Assembly (NCBI GenBank): GCA_030038355.1
Contig: JASHPB010000019.1
Location: 1 to 37,471 of the forward strand
Origin: Candidatus Binataceae bacterium
GTDB lineage: Bacteria; Desulfobacterota; Binatia; Binatales; Binataceae
DNA length: 37,471 nucleotides
Reading direction: 5' to 3'
Shown: positions 23,600-32,980 of the stretch, piece after piece
How the letters are laid out: each line of letters starts with the position of its first letter
How positions within the stretch are numbered: position 1 is the first letter of the stretch
Program-made: the position numbers and the translations under genes
The notes under the pieces: model-generated
Seen by the model: only the letters and a program-made list of their open reading frames with translations
The model's database searches: none
Told to the model about the DNA's origin: nothing

Positions 23600-24110
23600 A
23601 GAGTAGGTCGCGGAACAGCAAGTAGAGAGAACGCTGCAAGGATAATCGAGGCGCGCAAAGTCTGCACCCACGCCATCGCGATATGGCGTACGGTTTCGAA
23701 CTGAAGTCCCGATCTGTTCGCCATCATCGTGCCGGCGATTGCCCGATGACAACACGCGCGTAGTGCTTACCGTCAGCCCCTCTAGGTCGGCGGCGGCGCT
23801 CGTCGTGGCCGCACTGATCTTAGGCGGCGGCGCCTTGCCCCTAGGTCAGGTGATCCTTGCCGATCTTTTCGCCGACCGTGACCACGATTGGCTTCCATTC
23901 CACCATCGTGCCGCGGCCGAGCGCCCGCGCCACTGCGACTTTCACCCATCCGGGAGTGAAGTTGGTCGCGACATCGATATGTCTCTTTTAGTTGTCCATT
24001 GTCGGCCAGTCATCCGCGGCCATTCCGGCGGGATTCTGCATTTGCGGCAGTTCGGAAGGCTTCGCTCGTCAGGTACATGCGATACTCCGCCGAAGGCCGG
24101 ACCGCGCAAT
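23600..24110 (-). pseudogene. Pit-family phosphate transporter, C-terminal remnant
   Basis: Segments typical of the C-terminal half of PitA-like inorganic phosphate permeases occur in order on the minus strand: MYLTSEAFR (about 24085), WVKVAVARALGRGTMVEWKPIVVTVGEKIGKDHLT up to an in-frame stop near 23850 (canonical: GTMVGWKRIVVTVGEKIGKTHLT), then SSG, TMMANRSGLQ, and the last membrane helix WVQTLRASIILAAFSLL. Several stops and frame changes interrupt it, and the N-terminal half is absent. It is clearly non-functional. Pit transporters take up phosphate with protons. Confidence 0.7.
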
Positions 24111-24463
24111 AGATTATCGCCGATTGCTTTTGTTGCCGGGATTACGGTTTCAACGCTCGCTGCCACGGACGCTTTTCCTCTGATCAGCTATGCTAGTTAG
24201 CAAGCGCTCAGTCATAACGTGCCCGGCTTACGGTTGCGCTAGTGAATTTTTGCGACGAGTGATCGGGGCAAAGCAACGCGATAGGTTTCCCCGCATAACG
24301 ACGGCCCGGCTTGTGCCGTACCGGCCGGCCGAGATGAGCGGGGGATTGCGATCGCGGCCTGCGAAATGTATGACTCTGCCCGACAATAATGAGCCGAGAC
24401 CCGCGCTTTCACTTTGCCTTGCACTGACGCTATTCGAGCCGCTAGGGATGGAGGCGGCGTTAC
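24111..24463. other. Intergenic stretch, nothing recognised
   Basis: No frame with a known domain or convincing start; it separates the decayed transporter from the DUF1499 gene, whose ribosome site GGAGG ends the stretch. Confidence 0.4.
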
Positions 24464-25261
24464 ATGGATTACCACGCTGACTTGCCTTACCTCGTTGCCG
24501 CGGTCGTTTTCGTTCTGATCCTGATCTTCGTGCCGTTCGTGCGGCGCGTTATTGGGGCGCTGATTCGTCTTGCGATCTTCATCATTGCCGTCGCCGTGGT
24601 TATCGCCGGCGTCTCGATGCTCATGAACAACGAGACCATCTTCGAGAAGCCGGGACCCGAGATGCGCACGACCCGATTCCTCACGATGAACTCGGCGCGC
24701 ACCACCGACAGCGGCACCGGCTCGGCCACCTGCGACATGAACGCTGCGTTCGAGCCGAATGCTACGGCTCTAGAAAAACCGCCCGAAAAGCACCAGCACG
24801 CCGAGAAGGGCGCTGCCACTCCTGCAGCCAGGCCCTCTGCCGGTGCTCCCAGTGCCGCAGCCACGCCCGACGATGACTACGACGAGCTGATCCGGCGGTC
24901 CTTCCCCGGCATCCCGCGTGCCAAGCTCTACGATCTCTCTAAGGAGGTGGTGAATTCGCTGGGCGGGTGGAAGATTGTTAAGGAAAATCCCGGCGCCGGC
25001 ACGCTCGACTGTATCTACACGTCGCGCATCCTCGGGATGGAGGACGACGTGCGAATTACAGTCGAACCAAGCGGCGTTATCGACGTCTGCTCGCGCTCGG
25101 GCACGGCGCGGCCCGATTCAACTTCGTGGCTGCGATGGTTCCCTGGTGACCTCGGCGCCAATATCGGACACATCAAGCAGTTCTACGAAACGCTCGAGCC
25201 GAAGATGGACGAGATCTACAAGGAACAGCAGGAGAAAGAGAACGCCAAGAAGGCGCACTGA
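24464..25261 (+). CDS. DUF1499-domain membrane protein
   Basis: A 265-residue protein. Residues 6-55 hold two closely spaced hydrophobic segments (LVAAVVFVLILIFVPFV and LIRLAIFIIAVAVVIAGVSM). A low-complexity Ala/Pro/Glu linker runs to about 130. The C-terminal 120 residues match DUF1499: LYDLSKEVVNSLGGWKIV, LDCIYTSRILGMEDDVRI, VIDVCSRSGTARPD, and LGANIGHIKQFYETLE. Family function is unknown. Its ATG follows GGAGG. It runs in the same direction as the DUF507 pair, 80 bases upstream. Confidence 0.78.
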   Translation: MDYHADLPYLVAAVVFVLILIFVPFVRRVIGALIRLAIFIIAVAVVIAGVSMLMNNETIFEKPGPEMRTTRFLTMNSARTTDSGTGSATCDMNAAFEPNATALEKPPEKHQHAEKGAATPAARPSAGAPSAAATPDDDYDELIRRSFPGIPRAKLYDLSKEVVNSLGGWKIVKENPGAGTLDCIYTSRILGMEDDVRITVEPSGVIDVCSRSGTARPDSTSWLRWFPGDLGANIGHIKQFYETLEPKMDEIYKEQQEKENAKKAH

Positions 25262-25341
25262 TGATTTCCCCCTTGACTGACATCGGCGCAACTGGAATCC
25301 GCTTTGACTCCGGCATCGAAACCGCTGCAAGCTGAGAGCTG

Positions 25342-25617
25342 ATGCCAATGCGCGAGGGACAAATCGACGCGATGGCCGCGTATCTCGTTCAGGGGCTGAT
25401 TGAGCGCGGCGTAATCACTCCCAAAGCCGATGCAGCCGAGCTGACCGCCTGCGTGGTCGAGCTCATGTCGGAGAACTTCGAGATCGAGGCGCAGATCGAC
25501 GAGGAGGCCGACCGCATGGCCGAAGACCTCGCACGCAAGGATACCCGAACCGACGTGAGCCGGCTGCGCTCGATGATCCGGCAGCGTCTCGCCGAGAAGA
25601 AGGGCTTCACGCTCTAA
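25342..25617 (+). CDS. DUF507 family protein, first of a pair
   Basis: A 91-residue acidic, helical protein matching DUF507: REGQIDAMAAYLVQGLIERGVI at the N-terminus (described in parts: the REGQID start and LIERGVI), then ELMSENFEIEAQIDEEADRM and a C-terminal RLRSMIRQRLAEKKGF. A Met at 25348 is an alternative start closer to the usual family N-terminus. Such pairs of DUF507 proteins are common in delta-proteobacterial and related genomes; function unknown. Confidence 0.8.
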   Translation: MPMREGQIDAMAAYLVQGLIERGVITPKADAAELTACVVELMSENFEIEAQIDEEADRMAEDLARKDTRTDVSRLRSMIRQRLAEKKGFTL

Positions 25618-25636
25618 GCGCGGCAGTCCAACCCAG

Positions 25637-25915
25637 ATGAAACTCAGCGAGGAACGAATTCTCTACCTGGCGCGCGAGTCGCTTAATCGCTTGCGCAACG
25701 AGTCCCTGGCCGAGATCACGAACTTTGCGCTTGCGCTCAGGACCGGGCGCTCCCTGTTGGTCGAATGGTGCGACAAGGGCGATGCGATCGACGCGATCGT
25801 GCGGCGCAAGATTGCCTCGATGAAGCGCGAAGTGGTCGAGGGCAGCAACGAATGGATGCTGCTCTACCGGCGCTACCGCGACGAAGAATTGCGCAAGAAG
25901 GGTCCACAGCGCTGA
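25637..25915 (+). CDS. DUF507 family protein, second of a pair
   Basis: A 92-residue helical protein, a paralogue-like partner of the preceding gene: MKLSEERILYLARESLNRL at the N-terminus and an Arg-rich tail ending in LYRRYRDEELRKKG. The 19-base gap to the first gene and the shared terminator at 25938 indicate one transcript, perhaps with the DUF1499 gene. The two proteins may form a heterodimer; that is inference. Confidence 0.8.
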   Translation: MKLSEERILYLARESLNRLRNESLAEITNFALALRTGRSLLVEWCDKGDAIDAIVRRKIASMKREVVEGSNEWMLLYRRYRDEELRKKGPQR

Positions 25916-25937
25916 TCCCTCCCGATTATCGAAAAAC

Positions 25938-25971
25938 AAAGGCCGACGCTTCATCAGCGCCGGCCTTTTTC
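25938..25971 (+). terminator. Intrinsic terminator of the DUF507 operon
   Basis: An 11-base stem AAGGCCGACGC/GCGCCGGCCTT (one mismatch) with a 7-base loop, followed by a T-tract (25966-25970), 22 bases after the second DUF507 stop. Confidence 0.8.
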
Positions 25972-25993
25972 ATTGTGCGTCGGAGGCTGCCGA

Positions 25994-26750
25994 TCAGAGT
26001 CCCGGAGGCGCCTCGACCGATACCGGCGGGTTCAGCGTCTCGCACGAAGCGATCAATCCACTCGGCAGACTCGGATCCACCGGCGCGGAGACATCGTCAG
26101 GCTTGGCCACGCCTGTCGCCACTGCAACCACGACGCCCGTTTTCAGCTGCGTCGGATCAGCCGGCAGGACGGCAAACAAGGAGCTGAGATCCGCATCGCC
26201 GTCAGCATCGAGCATACCGGTCGCCGCCGGAATGCCGCTGCGATCAAGGAGTCAAATGCCGCCGCCGCCCGAAATCGTCAGGCGAAGGTTGACAAAGCGT
26301 AGCTGAGGGCGGACAGCCAGCTTACGTGCCAGCGCGGCAATCGGCGCGGGAGAGCGGCTCCTAGCAAAGAGCAGCAGAGTCTCGGGGCGTCCGCTCCAGG
26401 TAAACACCGTGCCGAACAAGCCCTTGCTCTGCTGCAGCTCGGCCGCCGGTATGTGAAGCACAAGCGGCGAACCGAGGTTCGGAAACTGGCTCGCGCAATT
26501 TCCTGCCGGCGCCAGGGCGAGGAACACGGTACCGTCATTTTTTCCAAGTCGTTACCGCGATCGCTGCAGCGCAACGGGAGCCTCAGCCGGAACGGGTCGA
26601 AGTCGTGGCGCTTGCTGAAGTTCGGCGGGAGGGTCGGCAGTTTGTAGTTTTCGTCGCAATCGCCGCCGGCTCCGGCCGGTACGGCGGCCCTTTCCAAGCG
26701 TGACGCTTTGTAGCGAAATCAGACAGCTAGTGCCAGAACCGGGTCGCTCT
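25994..26750 (-). pseudogene. Unidentified broken gene, possibly a secreted protein
   Basis: Three consecutive minus-strand frames join plausibly into one protein: a part with GDCDENYKLPTLPPNFSKR and FDPFRLRLPLRC, then after a frame change in a run of A near 26540 DGTVFLALAPAGN and SPLVLHIPAAELQQSKG, and after an in-frame stop near 26252 DADGDADLSSLFAVLP and a C-terminal KTGVVVAVATGVAKP. The upstream DNA in a further frame would give a hydrophobic LALAV and LISLQSVTL, like a damaged signal peptide. Strand-rich character and two Cys suggest an extracytoplasmic protein. I do not recognise the family. Confidence 0.4.
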
Positions 26751-26811
26751 TTCTCGCCGAACTGGCGCCACCCGATTACCGAAAGAGGTGTCCGCTTGCT
26801 AGGATCGATTC

Positions 26812-27132
26812 ATGGATGAGAGCGAATTCCTCCGCCGCGCCGATACTTGTCTCACCGACGTGGCTGAATGGCTGGAGGAACTGGACCCCGACGAAGTCGA
26901 CTACAGCACCGCTGATGGCGTCGTTACGATGGAATTCGCGGACGGTGGCCGCTTCATCCTGAGCCGCCAGGCCGCGACGCGCCAGGTATGGCTCGCGGCC
27001 GGCGCACTTGGTCTTCATTTCAGCTACGATTCAGTTGCTAATCGCTGGATCGATGACAAGGACGGCGCCGAGTTGATGGCCGTGCTCGCCGAGGTCGTCA
27101 CTGCCAGGCTCGGCCATCCGCTCGATTCCTGA
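26812..27132 (+). CDS. cyaY: Frataxin-like iron donor protein CyaY
   Basis: A 106-residue protein matching CyaY/frataxin over its full length: an acidic first helix (ESEFLRRADTCLTDVAEWLEE), the strand VVTMEFADGGRFILSRQAATRQVWLAA in family order, and a tail with YDSVANRWIDD and a final helix. It binds iron through the acidic helix and modulates Fe-S cluster assembly by IscS. No isc or suf genes are in the window. Start ATG with AGGA upstream. Confidence 0.85.
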   Translation: MDESEFLRRADTCLTDVAEWLEELDPDEVDYSTADGVVTMEFADGGRFILSRQAATRQVWLAAGALGLHFSYDSVANRWIDDKDGAELMAVLAEVVTARLGHPLDS

Positions 27133-27193
27133 ATCCCTGACTCACGCCGGCTGCCCGGTCTGCTGCTGCGAAATTGGGGCGACATCAACCCTC

Positions 27194-27221
27194 TTGCTTT
27201 TGGCGGGAACCCCGCTAAACT
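27194..27221 (+). promoter_or_regulatory. groESL promoter
   Basis: TTGCTT (27194-27199) and TAAACT (27216-27221) are separated by 16 bases, directly before the CIRCE element. This is the usual placement for a vegetative promoter repressed by HrcA. Confidence 0.55.
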
Positions 27222-27226
27222 GCCGA

Positions 27227-27253
27227 TTAGCACTCGGATCGTCAGAGTGCCAA
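27227..27253. promoter_or_regulatory. CIRCE element (HrcA operator)
   Basis: TTAGCACTC, nine bases, then GAGTGCCAA: 17 of 18 arm bases match the consensus TTAGCACTC-N9-GAGTGCTAA. It lies about 100 bases before groES and covers the expected transcription start, so heat-shock control by HrcA is expected. hrcA itself is not in the window. Confidence 0.93.
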
Positions 27254-27356
27254 TTGACAAAGGCCAAAGCGTAATTAACTTACCGGCGGTCGGGTTTGCC
27301 CGGCGCGACCAACAAAAAAATCACAACTCTGCGGGTCAAGGAGGCAACTGGTCCCC

Positions 27357-27644
27357 ATGAAGATCAGACCATTGGGCGATCGGATTCTCGTCAAGCGAAT
27401 CAAGGAAGAAGAGAAAACCAAGGGCGGGATTATCATTCCCGACACGGCTAAGGAAAAGCCCCAGGAGGGCAAGGTGGTCGCCGTCGGCAAAGGCAAGATC
27501 AACGAGGACGGCAAGCTTATCCCCACCGAAGTGAAGGCCGGCGACAAGATTCTGTTCGGCAAGTATTCGGGCAGCGAGGTCAAAATCGACGGCGAAGAGC
27601 ATCTCATTCTGCGCGAGGACGATATCCTCGGCATCCTCGAGTAA
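27357..27644 (+). CDS. groES: Co-chaperonin GroES
   Basis: A 95-residue full-length Cpn10: [19 protein letters not shown] at the start, the mobile loop [18 protein letters not shown], and the C-terminal [12 protein letters not shown]. It caps the GroEL ring. AAGGAGG lies upstream of the ATG at a somewhat long distance. First gene of the operon with groEL, 67 bases apart. Confidence 0.97.
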   Translation: MKIRPLGDRILVKRIKEEEKTKGGIIIPDTAKEKPQEGKVVAVGKGKINEDGKLIPTEVKAGDKILFGKYSGSEVKIDGEEHLILREDDILGILE

Positions 27645-27693
27645 TCGCGCCGACCAACGGCTGCTCAAGGATGCACAACCCACGACAATTTGA

Positions 27694-29334
<1,641 letters not shown>

Positions 29335-29361
29335 TCAGCCTAGCGCGAAGAACGCATGACT

Positions 29362-29394
29362 AGGGGCGGGGCCTCATCGGCCCCGCCCCTTTTC
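29362..29394 (+). terminator. groESL terminator
   Basis: A perfect 12-bp GC-rich stem (AGGGGCGGGGCC/GGCCCCGCCCCT) with a 5-base loop and a TTTT tract, 27 bases after the groEL stop. Confidence 0.9.
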
Positions 29395-29397
29395 TAT

Positions 29398-29886
29398 GTG
29401 CGCCCACGAACACAACTGGGCCAAACGGAAGGGAGCGCGAAAGCGGGTCAAGACCAACCAAAGACGCAGCGGTGGGCGGAGCCTTGGAACCGTGGTCGCG
29501 AAACTGAGGCAGTATCTGCCGGATTGGAAAGAATACTTCCGATTGGCTGAGACACCGAAGACCTTCGCTGAATACGACAAATGGGTTCGCCACCGGCTGC
29601 GCACGCTGCAACTCAAACGGCGGAAGCGCGGCTCCAAAGTCTATGCAGAAATGGGCAGACTCGGACTATTGGAACCAGACACAGCGTTGGCTGCCAGGGT
29701 GAACAAAGGCTAGTGGTCGCGTGCTGCCAAGCTGGGTTCGCGTCGGGCTTAGCTGCCGCTACTACGACCGACTGGGAGTTCCCCGACTTGCCCACTGACC
29801 TCAACCTTCCGAACCGCCGGACGGGGGACCACACCGCACGTCCGGTGGTGTGGCACGGGGGTAGCGGTGCGCCGCTACTATGCCGA
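29398..29886 (+). mobile_element. Group II intron remnant (internally deleted)
   Basis: The right part is clear: the C-terminal maturase domain of a group II intron reverse transcriptase, then a domain V-like hairpin at 29811-29850 (10-bp stem ACCGCCGGAC/GTCCGGTGGT with one G-T pair, CGC triad) and a domain VI-like stem at 29858-29878 (GTAGCGG/CCGCTAC), with the 3' end expected near CCGAT at 29886. At the left, GTGCGCCC at 29398 matches the intron 5' consensus GUGYG and lies four bases after the groEL terminator T-tract. If this is the true 5' end, domains I-IV and most of the RT gene have been deleted. Insertion just after a terminator hairpin is the habit of group IIC introns. Confidence 0.6.
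29423..29713 (+). pseudogene. Group II intron maturase, C-terminal fragment
   Basis: About 95 residues with the maturase-specific (X/GIIM) pattern: RRSGGRSLGTVVAKLRQYL, then DWKEYFRLAETPKTFAEYD, KWVRHRLRTLQLKRRKRG and a short end. The reverse transcriptase fingers and palm, including YADD, are missing. Because the domain is frame-intact up to its own stop, the loss happened by a clean internal deletion. Confidence 0.75.
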
Positions 29887-30080
29887 TGGTCTTCACTACG
29901 GACGAACGTGATCGATTCGCCGCCCGAGCGAGGGTGTCGACAGCTTTCAGCGTGCGCTTGTTAGGGCGAACGACGCCGCGCTTGTTCGCTGCCATGAGAA
30001 CCAGAATTTCGCGCGATCGCAGCCTATTGCAGGAGGTAATCCATTTGGCTCTCGATCTTCTCGCACGCTAGGATTCCCGC
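29887..30080. other. Short region between intron remnant and VOC gene
   Basis: No recognised gene. A minus-strand frame from ATG 29995 (MAANKRGVVRPNKRTLKAVD...) and an overlapping plus-strand frame from 29880 are open, but the former runs into intron sequence. If real, it would be a gene cut by the intron. Confidence 0.35.
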
Positions 30081-30443
30081 ATGCTCAAACGACTCGATAC
30101 GCTCGAGGTTGCGACCTTCGATCTGAGCGACGCGGCCTCAATCTACGAAAAGAACTTCGGCTTCCAGGTGAAGCGCGAAGGCGACGCGGCGACAGTCAAA
30201 GTTGGTGGCGCGGAAATCAAGCTGCGCACGGGCGAAGTCGCCGCCGCCGCGATGACAGCCAACGGCGAAAGCATGATGGGGCTCTGGCTCGAGGCTGACG
30301 ATGTCGACCGCGTCGCTGCCGCTCTGAAAAAGGCCGGTATCGACGCTGGCGTGCCAGGCCGCGACGCTGACCGCCGCGTGCTCACGATCGATCCGAAGCA
30401 CGCCAACCAGGTCCCGCTCTTCATCTTCGATCGCAAGGCCTGA
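30081..30443 (+). CDS. VOC-superfamily protein, single domain
   Basis: A 120-residue glyoxalase/bleomycin-resistance-like protein: RLDTLEVATFDLSDAASIYEKNFGF, a VKVGGAEIKLRTG strand pair, LWLEADDVDRVAAALKKAGI and a C-terminal strand QVPLFIFDR. The usual DPxGN tail motif is DPKHANQVP. Metal ligands are not obvious. It precedes the SDR gene by 17 bases and is probably cotranscribed. Confidence 0.72.
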   Translation: MLKRLDTLEVATFDLSDAASIYEKNFGFQVKREGDAATVKVGGAEIKLRTGEVAAAAMTANGESMMGLWLEADDVDRVAAALKKAGIDAGVPGRDADRRVLTIDPKHANQVPLFIFDRKA

Positions 30444-30460
30444 GGACGAGGCGAATCAAG

Positions 30461-31282
30461 ATGGAAAACGTAAGTGGAAAGGTCGCAGTAATCACTGGCG
30501 GCGCGAGCGGTATCGGCTTTGCGACCGCGAAAGCTCTGGCGGCGTGCGGCGCGAAGATCATGATCGCTGATATCGAGCGTGGTGCACTCGACAAGGCCAT
30601 CGCCGAACTCAACTCTGCCGGCGCCAGCGTCGATGGCGTCGTATGCGATGTTGGCGACCTCGCCGCGGTCAAGCATCTCGCCGACACGACCTTCAGTCGC
30701 ATGGGCGGCGCTCATATCGTATTCAACAACGCTGGCGTTGCGATCGGCGGTCCGATCGCCGAGATGAAGCACTCCGACTGGGAGTGGATCATGCGCGTTG
30801 ATCTCTGGGGGCCGATCCACGGAGTTGAGGCATTCTTGCCGAGGTTGATCGAGCAGCGTGAGGGCGGGCATCTGCTGTTCACGGCTTCGTTCGCGGGCCT
30901 GGTGCCCAACATCGGCCTCGGGCCTTACTGTGTCGCGAAGTATGGTGTCGTTGCGCTGGCCGAAGTACTGCAGCGCGAACTCCGTCCGCATAACATCGGC
31001 GCGTCTGTGCTCTGCCCGATGCGCGTCGCGACCAATATCGGCAACTCCGAGCGGAACCGCCCTACCGATCTCGGCGGCCCGTCGGCGTCTCCGCCTGTCG
31101 AGCCGCAGGGCGAGGACAACGCCAACATGGCGGGCCGCGTGCTTGCCGCCGATGACGTCGCGACGCAGGTGGTCAAGGCAATCGTCGCGAATCGGCTTTA
31201 CATCCTGCCGCACGAGGAGAGCCGCAAATCGATTCGCCGCCGCTTCGAGCGCATCGATCGCACTTTCGAGGAACAGAGCTAG
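30461..31282 (+). CDS. Short-chain dehydrogenase/reductase
   Basis: A 273-residue classical SDR. Cofactor loop TGGASGIG (12-19), NNAG at 89-92, catalytic Ser143, Tyr156 and Lys160 (YCVAK). An acidic Asp near residue 37 (IADIER) at the end of the second strand suggests NAD rather than NADP. Some C-terminal length beyond the core carries a Pro-rich insert (ASPPVEPQG). Substrate unknown; relatives include steroid and cyclic alcohol dehydrogenases. Confidence 0.85.
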   Translation: MENVSGKVAVITGGASGIGFATAKALAACGAKIMIADIERGALDKAIAELNSAGASVDGVVCDVGDLAAVKHLADTTFSRMGGAHIVFNNAGVAIGGPIAEMKHSDWEWIMRVDLWGPIHGVEAFLPRLIEQREGGHLLFTASFAGLVPNIGLGPYCVAKYGVVALAEVLQRELRPHNIGASVLCPMRVATNIGNSERNRPTDLGGPSASPPVEPQGEDNANMAGRVLAADDVATQVVKAIVANRLYILPHEESRKSIRRRFERIDRTFEEQS

Positions 31283-31321
31283 AAGTTTGATGCGCGCCCT
31301 TCTGAACGTCGCGCGTGGCGA

Positions 31322-32080
31322 TCAGACTTCCTGAGTGAACGTCGCGCGGACTTCGGCTTCGAGGCGGCGCGTCAGCTCGCCGCGATCGCGGCTGGTCATT
31401 CCCTTGGTCGAGATCGGCTTACCGATTACCATCCGCATCTTGCGTCCCGGGACCACGACGATGGCTTTGCGTGGATAGAATGCGCCCGATCCGCTGATCG
31501 ACATCGGCACCGCCGGCGCTTGGCCAAGAATTGCGATCCATGCGGCGCCGTCGCTGAACTCGTGCACGCGATTGTCGCTGAAGCGGTGGCCCTCGGCGAA
31601 CACGCTGACGAGGAAACCACTCTTGATGACGTCGACTGCATGGCGCACCTCGCGGCCCCCGGCCTGCCGGTCGATGATGATGTTCTCGGAGTGCCGGAGA
31701 GCGAACCCGAGCAGGGGTATCTTCAACAGCTCCTTCTTTGCGAGGAAGCGCGGCTCGCCCGGGATATACGCGCCGATCGCGAAAATATCGAAGAAGCTCT
31801 GATGATTCGAAACCAGGACGCAAGATTTGAGGCCGGAGAGATTCTCGAGCCCAACAATCTCGACCTTTACGCCGCAGGAGTTGATTATGAGCCGGCCCCA
31901 GAGCCGAGTGAGGAGAGTTACGGCGTGGCTCCGACCCATCATCGCCGCGAACGCGGCACCCGGTGCGAGAATCGCGGTGTAGATCCCCGAAAGCAGGGTC
32001 GCGATTACCCCCCACGCGAAGCTCAACGGACCGCGTGATGTCGAGGCCGGGAATGATGAAACCTGCGCGCCGTTTGCCAT
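31322..32080 (-). CDS. 1-acyl-sn-glycerol-3-phosphate acyltransferase-like protein (PlsC family)
   Basis: A 252-residue membrane-associated acyltransferase. A hydrophobic N-terminal segment spans about 22-48, the HX4D catalytic motif is NHQSFFD (His93, Asp98), and motif II sits at GEPRFLAKKEL. Motif III, normally FPEGTRS, reads FAEGHRF (161-167); motif IV is in VPMSISGSG. PlsC adds the second fatty acid to lysophosphatidate. The altered motif III may change acceptor specificity. Convergent with the SDR gene over a 40-base gap containing an imperfect inverted repeat. Confidence 0.82.
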   Translation of the reverse strand: MANGAQVSSFPASTSRGPLSFAWGVIATLLSGIYTAILAPGAAFAAMMGRSHAVTLLTRLWGRLIINSCGVKVEIVGLENLSGLKSCVLVSNHQSFFDIFAIGAYIPGEPRFLAKKELLKIPLLGFALRHSENIIIDRQAGGREVRHAVDVIKSGFLVSVFAEGHRFSDNRVHEFSDGAAWIAILGQAPAVPMSISGSGAFYPRKAIVVVPGRKMRMVIGKPISTKGMTSRDRGELTRRLEAEVRATFTQEV

Positions 32081-32260
32081 GCGAGCTTACTCTTGCCGAG
32101 CGCGAGCCGCTGCGCAAGAGCGTCTTGGCGACGCCGCGCCGAAGCCTGCGTTGACATGTTTTCTCGTGGTTGGTACTTCAAGAAAAGGCGCCTGTTTCAC
32201 CGCTCAATCTTCCGCGTTCGTGTCTTGGGCGTGATTCCGGCCGAATTTCCAAGGAAAAGA

Positions 32261-32446
32261 ATGGAACATTTAACCGGTCTTCAACAGTTCCTAAAGATCC
32301 TTACCCAGGCGGACAACATCCCGATCATGGCGATGATGTTGCTGGTGCTATTCTTTACGTACATCGGTCTGAAACAGGCACGCCGCAATGATCAACTAAT
32401 CGAGCACGGCCAGCGCGACAAAATTATCGACGAGATGCGTAAGTAG
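32261..32446 (+). CDS. Small single-pass membrane protein upstream of ferredoxin
   Basis: A 61-residue protein with one transmembrane segment (IPIMAMMLLVLFFTYIGL, about 21-38) and a charged C-terminal helix (QARRNDQLIEHGQRDKIIDE). The ATG follows AAGGA; the long upstream frame lacks a ribosome site. The ferredoxin gene starts 27 bases after the stop, so it may anchor or hold the ferredoxin at the membrane. Family not recognised. Confidence 0.65.
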   Translation: MEHLTGLQQFLKILTQADNIPIMAMMLLVLFFTYIGLKQARRNDQLIEHGQRDKIIDEMRK

Positions 32447-32473
32447 CCGCGCGACTGCAGGAAGGATTCCCTA

Positions 32474-32947
32474 ATGCCGTTTACGATTATCGCCGAGAAT
32501 TGCACCGGCTGCAGCGCCTGCGAGAAACGCTGTCCTACCGGCGCGATCTCGGGAATTTCCAAGCGGGTTTACTACATCGCGCCCGAGCTATGTATCGATT
32601 GCGGCGCCTGCGGCGTGATCTGCCCTGACGACGCAATCATGAATAACAAGGGCGAGATGACGCATGTGCTGAAGCGCGCCGAGCGCCCGGTTGCCGTCGT
32701 GCATCCGGATAACTGCAACGGCTGTGGCGTATGCGTCGACGTGTGCCCGTTCGATTGCATCTCTCCTTCGCCCGAAAATATGGCGGTCTATCTTGGCAAG
32801 GTGCAGGTCAACGAAAAGACCTGCGTCGGATGCCTGCTCTGCGAAGAGGTCTGCGGATGGGACGGGATTTACATCATGCCGTCGGGCGAGAAGGAGGCGT
32901 TCCTCGACTCGCTTGGCTATTCGGGCGGCGGCGAAGAAGCAGCCTGA
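32474..32947 (+). CDS. Four-cluster polyferredoxin
   Basis: A 157-residue protein with four CxxCxxCxxxC motifs: CTGCSACEKRCP, CIDCGACGVICP, CNGCGVCVDVCP and CVGCLLCEEVCG. Four [4Fe-4S] clusters can thus bind, two pairs of ferredoxin domains. A Trp in place of Pro follows the last Cys pair (CGW). It is an electron carrier whose partner is not encoded here beyond the small membrane protein. No signal peptide, so cytosolic. Ends with a terminator at 32981. Confidence 0.9.
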   Translation: MPFTIIAENCTGCSACEKRCPTGAISGISKRVYYIAPELCIDCGACGVICPDDAIMNNKGEMTHVLKRAERPVAVVHPDNCNGCGVCVDVCPFDCISPSPENMAVYLGKVQVNEKTCVGCLLCEEVCGWDGIYIMPSGEKEAFLDSLGYSGGGEEAA

Positions 32948-32980
32948 TCGCCGGCCTCGGATTCCCTCACCCTCGACTTG

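Noticed and set aside
25973-26300. Plus-strand frames between DUF507 terminator and cyaY
   Set aside because: They are antisense to the rejoined minus-strand gene and have random composition.
29880-30071. Plus-strand 63-residue frame after the intron
   Set aside because: It begins inside intron domain VI sequence and shows no domain.
31283-31321. Inverted repeat between SDR and plsC as bidirectional terminator
   Set aside because: The outer arms AAGTTTGAT/ATCAGACTT pair with one mismatch, but no T-tract follows on either side and part lies in the plsC coding end.
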